Positions 56,365 to 64,000 of a DNA stretch of 64,000 nucleotides are shown piece after piece. The translations under genes and the position numbers were made by a program. This stretch comes from Cepaea nemoralis (Eukaryota > Mollusca > Gastropoda > Stylommatophora > Helicidae), in the NCBI GenBank assembly GCA_014155875.1, contig JACEFZ010025803.1:38663-102662 (forward strand), in the 5' to 3' direction. The notes beneath the pieces are model-generated. The model was given only the letters and a program-made list of their open reading frames with translations, had not been told where the DNA came from and ran no database searches. Position 1 is the first letter of the stretch. Every line of letters begins with the position of its first letter.

Positions 56365-56959
56365 TGCCTTGACACATGCCGACGCATGTCACTCCAAGAC
56401 ATAAAGTTGCTCGTACTCAATAACAAAATACTAAACAGCGCTCACCTTGATGAAACAGACGCAAACCAGCCGACGGCAATTTCAGGCATTTATTACATGC
56501 TCTCGCAGAACAACAAAGAACGCTATTCCATATTATAACCTGCCCCTGAAGACGGGGACGGGTGGTTATACAGTTATACAGACTCAGTTCCCGAATTCTG
56601 CCATTGCTTTAGGAAGGTCGCTCTTTTCCCAAGGATTTACCAGCCGCGTTTAACTCGTCTAAGGGTTATTCCTGTCCCGGTCCCATCACTGTATGAATGT
56701 GAGACAACAGACGATTTCCTCGCTCACTAAGAAGATTGCACCAAACCAGATCCTATCCTCTCCAACACGGAGCCCATAGAAAACACCGCTGTCCTGATCT
56801 TCTCTCCCGAAGCGTCCTCCGTTGCCGTCCTCTGACGTTCTCCACACTCTCCTTGGATTCCCTTGTTGACGTCCACTTTAGTGTCTGAATGGGAAACTCC
56901 GCACATGACTTTCCACCGCCTATTCCGATGACGTCATTCTGTCTAAACGCCATGTGGCA
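56365..56959 (-). repeat. LTR of a minus-strand LTR retrotransposon (second element)
   Basis: 595 bp with matching termini TGCC...GGCA (TGCCTTGACACATG at left, CATGTGGCA at right). Read on the minus strand it contains a TATA-like TTATAATATGG and AATAAA in the GTAATAAATGCC stretch, in promoter then poly(A) order. A purine-rich tract lies just outside its minus-strand 5' end, so it would be the 3' LTR of an element extending to the right. No partner LTR is present in the window. Confidence 0.65.
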
Positions 56960-56960
56960 G

Positions 56961-56978
56961 TATGCCCCCCTCCCTTTT
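56961..56978 (-). promoter_or_regulatory. candidate polypurine tract next to the minus-strand LTR
   Basis: The minus strand reads AAAAGGGAGGGGGGCATAC directly before the LTR's TGCC, the expected position for plus-strand priming. It supports the minus orientation. Confidence 0.6.
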
Positions 56979-58039
56979 AAAATGATGTAATCATTTTTTT
57001 TTCATCAAGAGAATTAATCTGACACATAGCAGTGTAGACACAATGACTTTTATCCCGACCGCTATGTCGTAAATCTTAATCTCATCAAACGGGTAGGTAG
57101 GGGACTAGTATTATGATATATGTAGTGGTGTCTATACTTGGAAATGGCGATCGCAATAAAATTGACAACCCATAATTAAGTAATTATAACTAACGATCAA
57201 TGATCAAAATATAACTATACTAACATAGTATTTAATCTAACTACGTTAACTAATCAACTATTATGACAATTCATTAAATTAACTCTATATACACATACTA
57301 ATATTATACAATGTTATCACAATACGTGTTCACCGGTTTTCCTTTAAAGTAGTTACCCCCAGTCACAAAACATCCAAGTGAAAACTCGACACAGGAGAAA
57401 AGTCACACAAGTCAAAGTTCTCAAAGTTCTCCATGCATCATAGGTTCCTCTCCATGTAAATTTTCTTATCATCCTGTCAAAATCATATATTGACAGAAGT
57501 ATCCAACTACTTAAACTAGCTATTTGCATTAATAATATGTAATTGTTGATCTGTGTGTGTATTGCCAGTAAATTCGGTGCTATCTAACACATATTTCCAA
57601 ACACTCTATGAACAAACAACTATAATAAACTAGGATTGAATAAATTGAATAAAATATTTATATTTATAGTTGATTTAGAGTATCGGCAAGATTATAATTG
57701 ATTTGTAGATCCTACAGTTTTGTGAAGAATCATATCTCTCAAGATTCAAGATTTCTAAGATAATAAATCAGAAATATAATAAATATTTTAATCAAATACT
57801 CTTCATAAAATTATTAAGTTATCTAATAACGATATATTTACGAACAATTATCTGTAGAATAGAGAACCAACATATTTTCACACACTTAAGTGAAGAAAGA
57901 TAGTGAGAACAATTCTGACAAGTATACCTTTACACAGTGACATCTGGGATAACTAAGTAACAAGACCCTAATGTGTCTGTAGTGTACTATGTGTTGATAT
58001 GAACCTAACACTTTCACATTCATCCCATTTTATTTTTCT
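56979..58039. other. AT-rich region without recognisable genes
   Basis: About 1 kb with very high A+T and no frame above background. By position it could be the 3' internal region of the minus-strand LTR element. There is nothing more to support. Confidence 0.5.
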
Positions 58040-58888
58040 TTATTGTTTTCTTTTATTCTTCCTTTCATTTATTTTCTTTCTTTCTTTCTTTGTTTCAAAT
58101 CTGTAGAATCTCTCTTCTGCACTCATGCCAATATTTGTACATTGTAACTTTGTTGATTGGAACAATGTAATTGTTTTCAGTCTTGTGTATCTTCTTTTAA
58201 TTTGTGAATGGATAATTGTAATGCCGCACGCAACGTATTTCTTTGATTGTGTGTATCTGTTAGTGACACACTTCTTGACTTCTGTGCGTATGTATGTAAT
58301 CCATTTCTTGCCTTTTGTATGTATATTTATGATATGCGTTTTTGTTTGTATGAACCCGTTTACACTATGTTTCCTCGCTTGTTGTGCATGTAACTTTTGT
58401 GTGTAACAACCAATGCGTGTAACTTTTGGTTTCTTTTTTGAATGTTTCAAAAATATGTCATTTACCGACAAATAATCTCGTTTGCCTTGTTTTTGAGTAT
58501 CAGTTATTTCTTCATGTTTGGGTTCGTTGACTTTGTGTAAATCTTGGTATTTGCAATTAATTACCGTTATGCTATCACTCAGTAGCATTGTATCATGCAT
58601 GTCTACCGTTGATGTACCCTGTGCTATTTGCGTCTTTTCTTTTTCTTCTTCTTGTGTTGTTTCAATTTGGGCATTTGTACTTGTAAGTGTTTCGTTAGAC
58701 TTGTGTTCTATAGTTCCTTTCTGAACGAAATCTCTGGCGTTTGGTTCTTTCACTACTGTAGCACACACTTTACTTGTGTGATTACTTTCCTTTATTTCAT
58801 ACATTTGCCTTATACGCTCCTTCCACATTGTCACCGCCTCACTTGCATATAGAATAGAGGGCTGCAACTCCAGCCCAAGGGATACCAC
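58040..58888 (-). CDS. uncharacterised 282-codon ORF
   Basis: I do not recognise this protein. It starts MVSLGLELQPSILYASEAVT, has an acidic Gln/Glu/Thr segment near residues 70-95, and a basic C-terminal half rich in Lys, Arg, Thr and His with loosely repeated YT-K/R motifs. It shows no zinc knuckle, RT, integrase or transmembrane pattern. It has the same orientation as the LTR at 56365 and could be a remnant of that element's last ORF. It could also be a chance frame in AT-rich DNA: the C-terminal ERKKINERKNKRKQ corresponds to a TTTC-rich simple tract. Confidence 0.3.
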   Translation of the reverse strand: MVSLGLELQPSILYASEAVTMWKERIRQMYEIKESNHTSKVCATVVKEPNARDFVQKGTIEHKSNETLTSTNAQIETTQEEEKEKTQIAQGTSTVDMHDTMLLSDSITVINCKYQDLHKVNEPKHEEITDTQKQGKRDYLSVNDIFLKHSKKKPKVTRIGCYTQKLHAQQARKHSVNGFIQTKTHIINIHTKGKKWITYIRTEVKKCVTNRYTQSKKYVACGITIIHSQIKRRYTRLKTITLFQSTKLQCTNIGMSAEERFYRFETKKERKKINERKNKRKQ

Positions 58889-59330
58889 TGAGTCGCGCAG
58901 GACCCGAGTAATCGAGAACCTTCTCGATAGAGTTGGTCACCTAGTCCATGATTCCGTGGACACTGATGTGGCCCGCCTAATGCGGGGTCCACGGGGAACT
59001 CGGACAGAGTTACCGCCCGTGTCGAGTTAGGACACGCGGAGACGGGCAGAGGACAAACGGACTGGAGAGAGACAACAAGGCCTGCCTGAGAGGGACTCAT
59101 AGATATTCATAGATATACCCAGGCTAGATAGTGTGCTAGATTGTTGTATGGCAACTATATGTTTGATGATTAACTATCTGTGATATGTATTATAAGAGAG
59201 CGCGGGTCTGTTTACCCACTGCGCCAACTGTACACTGTATACAATAAATGTTCTATATCCTAGCGAACAGTGTATTGTTGCCTGTATGAACCCGAACCAT
59301 TATTTAGATAAGAGTAAAATGATGACAGGC
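58850..59330 (+). repeat. putative 5' LTR of the Gmr1-like gypsy element (gypsy-2)
   Basis: Upstream of a primer-binding-like site, the plus strand has a TATA-like GTATTATAAGAGAGCGCGGG (about 59188-59207) and AATAAA in ACAATAAATG (about 59242), spaced as in an LTR. The exact start is not definable because no second LTR is present. The body continues to the gag ATG at 60008. Confidence 0.4.
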
Positions 59331-59334
59331 TTTA

Positions 59335-59352
59335 TGGGGGCTAGTTTTCCGG
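59335..59352 (+). promoter_or_regulatory. candidate primer binding site of gypsy-2 (tRNA-Pro-like)
   Basis: TGGGGGCTAGTTTTCCGG resembles the start of the proline-tRNA primer site used by many retroelements (TGGGGGCTCG...). Divergence after position 8 keeps this tentative. 59353-60007 is leader without a supported gene. Confidence 0.4.
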
Positions 59353-60007
59353 TTGTGGCATAGAATGTTTTCTTAAAAACCTGTTAAATGCCATGTAAAA
59401 TTAATTATTTAATCATATCACATTGATTTTTGATAAAACGTTGATTTTGGTAACACATTGATTTGCTTAAATCAAAGAAATTGTTAACGTTACAAATTTA
59501 CATAAAACTAGTAGCTATCTAGCGATAAAATAGAAGTAATCTGAGTCCCTCGGCAATGTCTCACCATTGCCTCTGCAGCGCCTCATTATTTTGATTCTGT
59601 AAACCATTTTTTTTTTTTGACATGTTACTATTTTGACATTTTTTGTGTGACAGTGACTAATGTTTTCTCGCTCCACGAGCAGATTGTTCCGCAACAAGTG
59701 CCGCGTCCAACCTATGAAACCTTTCCACATTGACGAGAGTACAAGACAACATCGAGGAGTTCTTCAATTAAGAGCTAAGTTTCACCTCATACCCATTGTA
59801 AATTCTAAGCTGTACTTCTCATGTTTCATCAATGTATTATTTTGTATCATATTGATTTCTTTGCATATTCATAACCTTGTCACCAACATAACCTTGCATT
59901 TTGATTTACACATTAAGAATTAGTTGAGTTAACCAAATTTTTGACCACACAACATATTTTTCTAAGGGATTTAACTCTATAAACTTAACAAACAAGTAAA
60001 ACACAAA

Positions 60008-62182
60008 ATGTCTAGTTTAGATAAATGCATTGAGCAAGGAATAAAGTTAGGTTATAAAGAAGAGAAACTGTCAGAATGGGCACAGAAAACGCACGCAGAA
60101 AACATTGCCCGTGAAGAAAGAGCGATAGAACGAGAAGAAAAGAAATTGCAAATGGAGGCAGAAGAAAAGAAATTGCAAATGCAAGCAGAAGAAAAGAAAT
60201 TGCAAATGAAAAACGAAGAAAAGAAATTGCAAATGCAAATGCAAGCAGATGAAAAGAAATTACAGATGGAGGCAGAAGAAAAGAAATTGCAAATGGAGGC
60301 AGAAGAAAAGAAATTGCAAATGCAAGCAGAAGAAAAGAAATTGCAAATGGAAGCCGAAGAAAAGAAATTGCAAATGCAAATGCAAGCAGATGAAAAGAAA
60401 TTGCAAATGGAGGCCAATGAGAAGAAATTGCAGATGGAGCTTGAGGCCGCCGCCAAACAGGCCCAGTTAAATGCCGAGACACAGATTAAACTAAAACAGA
60501 TGGAAATGGAGTCCAACACAGAAATATCAATAAATAAATTAAGAAGCAAAGAAGAAGAACAAAAATATAATAAATATAAAGGTCTCGTGAAGGCTTTCTG
60601 TTCTGGAGATTCCATCTCCGCCTACTTAGAAAATTTTGAGTGTCTCATGTCTCATCATAAAATCAGTAAATCAGATTGGGCATTTATTCTAATGAGGAAC
60701 CTAGCTCTTGAACCACTGAAAGTAATAGAGACAATACCACAGGAAATGCGAGAAGACTATGAGTACCTAAAACAACGCATTCTCCAACATTTTTCTTTAG
60801 ACACTGCAGGTTACCAACAACAATTTGCCAAATTATCTCCTCAAACAAACCAAACCTTTATAGATTATGTCAGTACAGTCCAAGATATATGCACAAAATG
60901 GATTAACTCGGCTAAAACCAACAACAGCCATGATAAACTTAAGGAGCTTATTATAATAGATAAAATAGTCAGTACCATCCCCACACCTTTTGCCAAGTTC
61001 TTAAAACAAATGGACTGTAAGAGTATCCAGGAAATAGAGGCAAAGGGGAATGCATTTTTCACAGCAAATAGGGATATTTTTCAACATAACATAAGTCACA
61101 ATGATACAGCAGCTGCAGTAGTGAACACCAAATACTCCAAACAACCAGAGAGTAGATTTAAACCACGATCCAAGTTCGGTAAAGTAGTAAAATGCCAATA
61201 TTGCAATTACCATCACGACAGTTACGGGATGTGCGACAAAGCACCCACCTACCCTGAACACCTTCAGAAGATGGTAGATAGGCAAACAGCTAAACGCATG
61301 GCTTACCACAGAGCAATTAAATGTTATTTCTGCAAGAGCTGGGGTCACTATAATAAGGACTGTGAAGGCCGAAAGTTATTGAAACAGGCCAATGCTGCAT
61401 TAGTAGAAACGTCTTCTGACGAAGAGCTTGAGTCACTGAATGAATGTGACAATCAACACGACAATGAAAGCGAGCTTGGGAATGCTGTACACATCATAAA
61501 CACCATAACAGACAGTAAGTGCAACACCTGTACGAAGTTCCAACTGGACACAACACTACATTGTGGACATACGATCCCTATTTCAAATGAAACAGCTAAC
61601 GCTGCTTTGTCATCTACAGGCAAGCTAGTTTTTTTTACAGGGTTTGTTAACAACAAAAAGTGCACGTTAATTCGCGATTCCGGCGCAACGCTCTGTGGGG
61701 TTAGGAAAACATTAATAGACGCTAAAGACTACACAGACAAACATGTGACGTGTCGCACATTCTCAGGTACGATAGAGAAATACCCCCTTGCTTTGGTCGA
61801 AATTCAAACACCGTTCATATCTGGGCGAATATTGTGTGCTATCCTTGAAAATCCAGTCGCAGATATTATACTTGGTAATTTACCCAACATACATCCATGC
61901 TCTGAAAGAGAAATCAAAAGGTGGGAACAAAAACACGGTATCCACCACACGAATAGCGACGCAAAAGAGAAACACCATTCTTGCTTGTCTCAAGCTGCCA
62001 AAATACCAAGGGAGACAACCACTGAGGTAATTCAGAAAGAATTCACCAAGGTGTACAATGCAGGGGCGGTCGAATCTAGGAACGATACGACCGAATTAAA
62101 ACCTCGAATTGAGGATGCTACCAAACCACCAAGTACCGAACCTGTAAATGTGCCACAAAACACACAACACACAACGCAATAA
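60008..62182 (+). CDS. gypsy-2 Gag-protease polyprotein
   Basis: 724 codons, intact. Residues of about 25-155 are a coiled coil made of a 9-residue repeat (EEKKLQMEA and variants, about a dozen units), encoded by a 27-bp coding minisatellite. Residues of about 185-370 form the capsid-like region (YLENFECLMSHHKI, FIDYVSTVQDICTKW). Two Cys/His modules follow: CQYCNYHHDSYGMC near 396 and CYFCKSWGHYNKDC (CCHC) near 438. The aspartic protease active site is LIRDSGATLCG near 553-563, with the downstream ADIILGNLP. It would build the particle and process Pol. The next ORF overlaps in the +1 frame by about 35 nt. The ATG at 60008 follows a stop-rich leader. Confidence 0.88.
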   Translation: MSSLDKCIEQGIKLGYKEEKLSEWAQKTHAENIAREERAIEREEKKLQMEAEEKKLQMQAEEKKLQMKNEEKKLQMQMQADEKKLQMEAEEKKLQMEAEEKKLQMQAEEKKLQMEAEEKKLQMQMQADEKKLQMEANEKKLQMELEAAAKQAQLNAETQIKLKQMEMESNTEISINKLRSKEEEQKYNKYKGLVKAFCSGDSISAYLENFECLMSHHKISKSDWAFILMRNLALEPLKVIETIPQEMREDYEYLKQRILQHFSLDTAGYQQQFAKLSPQTNQTFIDYVSTVQDICTKWINSAKTNNSHDKLKELIIIDKIVSTIPTPFAKFLKQMDCKSIQEIEAKGNAFFTANRDIFQHNISHNDTAAAVVNTKYSKQPESRFKPRSKFGKVVKCQYCNYHHDSYGMCDKAPTYPEHLQKMVDRQTAKRMAYHRAIKCYFCKSWGHYNKDCEGRKLLKQANAALVETSSDEELESLNECDNQHDNESELGNAVHIINTITDSKCNTCTKFQLDTTLHCGHTIPISNETANAALSSTGKLVFFTGFVNNKKCTLIRDSGATLCGVRKTLIDAKDYTDKHVTCRTFSGTIEKYPLALVEIQTPFISGRILCAILENPVADIILGNLPNIHPCSEREIKRWEQKHGIHHTNSDAKEKHHSCLSQAAKIPRETTTEVIQKEFTKVYNAGAVESRNDTTELKPRIEDATKPPSTEPVNVPQNTQHTTQ

Positions 62183-63280
62183 CACGACAGACAACCCACA
62201 AACCAACACCGACCAACTGCAGGAATCATTAGAAATAGTAGCGCCAAACTTAACTAACATCACTTTTGGTAATGAACAGAAAGCAGATACAACACTTGCA
62301 CCATACTTTAAATTAGTTGGACTTAAACCAAAAGTCAATAAGAACGCATCGTGGACATTTAGGCTACAGAATAACATCTTAACTAGATTTTACACAACAA
62401 AGCAGGCCACGACACAGCAAATTGTTTTACCACAAGCACATCGAGACAAAGTGCTAAAAATAGCCCATGACTCCTCTTTTGGAGGTCATATGGGATACGA
62501 AATGACCAGGGCAATTGTCCTGACCCAGTTTTATTGGCCAAAGTTTGACCAAGACATTAAAACATTTTGTACATCTTGTGATATATGTCATAAACTGGTC
62601 AAGGGGAATAACCCTACTACATTCTCTGTAAATGGAAATTTGAAATTATACCATTTAAATATGTTGAAACCATACTATGCTAGACAGGACAATGAGACGA
62701 ATGAACAGACGCAACAAACTGTTGACGGAGACGAAACGACAATGTCCCAACGGAATAACACCTCGACAAACGAAGCATCGTTAACGACACACGCTTACGA
62801 CGACGAAAACGACGAAGACATATGGACATTACCGACAATCTGTGATATCGACAATGACGACAAATTTGACAACATATTGACGATCGATCTCGACGACGAC
62901 GACAATGACATTGAAGACAATTTACAAACTGTAGCATCTGTGATAAATCAGACAGACATGGACAATACTGAAATCCCTGTGCCAATTATGACTGACGACG
63001 GAACTATAAAAGACATACATATCTCTGACACTTTGACACAACAACAGCGACAGGACATTTTGACACTTCTACACGACTATAAGACGATCTTTTCCAACAA
63101 ACCTGGACGCACTGATAGAATAACACATTCAATTGTGCTAACAGATCTGAGACCGGTCAAATGTAGACCATATTCTATTCCTCTCCATTACAGATCTAAT
63201 TTAGATAAAGAAATTTTAGATTTAGAGAAGAATGGCATTATTCAAAAATCTATGTCTCAATATTCTTCACCGATTGACGG
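62148..63280 (+). pseudogene. gypsy-2 Pol fragment: integrase zinc domain upstream of reverse transcriptase (Gmr1-like order)
   Basis: The frame runs to a stop at 63290, but element sequence ends near 63280. Residues of about 40-90 are the conserved N-terminal integrase extension (FGNEQKADTTLAPYFKLV). The zinc module follows: HRDKVLKIAHDSSFGGHMGY to CTSCDICHK. The DDE catalytic core is absent: the next block, NGNLKLYHLNMLKPYYAR, is the integrase C-terminus. An acidic linker follows, then the start of RT (DRITHSIVLTD, VKCRPYSIPL, DLEKNGIIQKSMSQYSSPI). RT is cut by RTE sequence before motif A. Integrase before RT is the Gmr1-type order. Both the core deletion and the truncation make it inactive. 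Confidence 0.85.
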
Positions 63281-63499
63281 AAATGGATGACGGAAGACAT
63301 CTTAAAACTCATGGAAGTAAGAAGAAATAACAAACATAACAAGGAAACATATGAAGAGATTCATAGGAAAATTAAAAGCTATGCAAAGAGGCAAAAGAAA
63401 CATGACTTGAGGAAAATTGCAAGTAAATTGAGCACCAACACAACATCCGGAATACCAAATTAATGCACAAAAGAATTAATGACATTACTAACAATTAGC
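63281..63499 (+). pseudogene. RTE/BovB-like linker, resumption of unit 2
   Basis: KWMTEDILKLMEVRRNNK, HRKIKSYAKRQKKHDLRK and IPN match 50813-50997. This copy keeps about 35 bp (after AATACCAAATTA) that unit 1 has lost between short AATTA-type repeats. Confidence 0.85.
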
Positions 63500-63600
63500 A
63501 GTTTTCTCCGTAACCCCGAATACTCTCGTGGTTGATGTGAACGCACGAGAATTAGAAGTGGTTCGAGTCGCGCCAGTGACTTATGAGAGTATGGAGCCGG
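63500..63600 (+). mobile_element. SINE S4 head fragment, end of unit 2
   Basis: Matches 51002-51110 (TCTCCGTAACCCCGAATACT to GAGAGTAT-GAGCCGG), then diverges at 63600, marking the right edge of the duplication seen here. 63601-64000 holds a purine-rich GGAGC-containing stretch (63660-63705) and otherwise nothing I can identify. Confidence 0.75.
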
Positions 63601-64000
63601 AGTAGTTATATAGGGTCTCTACTAGCCCCAAAATTGTGGAGCGCTCCTCTTTTACTAAGAATAAAGAAGGAGGAGCGGGTGGAGCCGGGAGGAGCGGTCG
63701 TTTTTTTAGTAAGCGCAAAGAAGCAAGTGCGGGACATAACTCATGAGTAGATAATCGTCTGTTTTTGTGATAATACTTTCCCTTTTTGAATAATTTTATT
63801 TTGTTTTTTAAATTAAAATTTAATGATTATTGTTATCGTAGGTTGTAGTGGGCGGGACTTAGCGGCATTCGTTGTTTAGGAATGGGTGAGTGGCGGTGTA
63901 GCTAGGTAAATTCTTCCGAGCACTATCATCATATCTTTTTAGAGCTTCAAATGAAAACCTTACAAATGCCAAATGGCCAGTAGTATTGATTCTAATTGGG

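Noticed and set aside
60012..60615. Minus frames of 156 and 187 codons with Phe/Ser/Ala repeats
   Set aside because: Antisense shadows of the coding minisatellite in gypsy-2 Gag.

Overview
This window reads as repeat-rich intergenic DNA from an invertebrate animal, most plausibly an arthropod. I found no host protein-coding gene, no genuine tRNA or rRNA gene, and nothing prokaryotic. The evidence is a dense mixture of metazoan retroelements (two Ty3/gypsy types, RTE/BovB-like, L2/CR1-like and I/Jockey-like LINEs), a mariner, hAT-type DNA elements, several tRNA-derived SINE families, long satellites and many simple repeats. The arthropod assignment is an inference from this mixture.

Layout. 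1-9.3 kb: a complete Ty3/gypsy element (328-9287) with two 266-bp LTRs, a gag gene and a frameshifted pol. 9.3-10.9 kb: AT-rich DNA with degenerate tandem repeats. 10.9-15.1 kb: minus-strand LINE debris, namely an RTE fragment with a SINE inside it, an ORF1-only LINE, and an RTE 5' end. 16.3-18.3 kb: an RTE reverse transcriptase fragment interrupted by a head-to-tail dimer of a small inverted-repeat element (8-bp target duplication) and by a 412-bp SINE (10-bp target duplication). 18.3-25.7 kb: SINEs, microsatellites, a broken mariner (22009-23319) and an RTE 3' end. 26.1-27.9 kb: a 27-bp satellite split by a tail-to-tail SINE pair. 28.6-32.2 kb: a long minus-strand RTE copy. 32.4-33.5 kb: a 36-bp minisatellite. 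33.5-34.8 kb: a second ORF1-only LINE copy. 34.9-37.7 kb: a plus-strand I/Jockey-like LINE with an internal duplication. 37.7-42.4 kb: a nearly intact minus-strand L2/CR1-like LINE with an SGNH-esterase ORF1.

45.3-63.6 kb is a tandem segmental duplication with a period of about 5.94 kb. Each unit holds RTE pieces in both orientations, a hAT transposase pseudogene, shared SINE insertions, a shared 470-bp unknown segment, a (TC)n tract and an RTE 5' end. A third partial copy lies at 42.36-43.4 kb. In the second unit, 6.9 kb of LTR-retrotransposon DNA (56365-63280) replaces 393 bp of the RTE. That insert contains an orphan minus-strand LTR and a plus-strand gypsy element whose integrase zinc-binding domain lies upstream of the reverse transcriptase. 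That order is the hallmark of the Gmr1-like lineage.

The elements are linked by position, not by pathway. They form nested insertions that give relative ages, and most coding regions are dead. The exceptions that look youngest are gypsy-1 (LTRs differing at 3 of 266 positions by eye) and the L2-like LINE (one homopolymer frameshift in ORF2).
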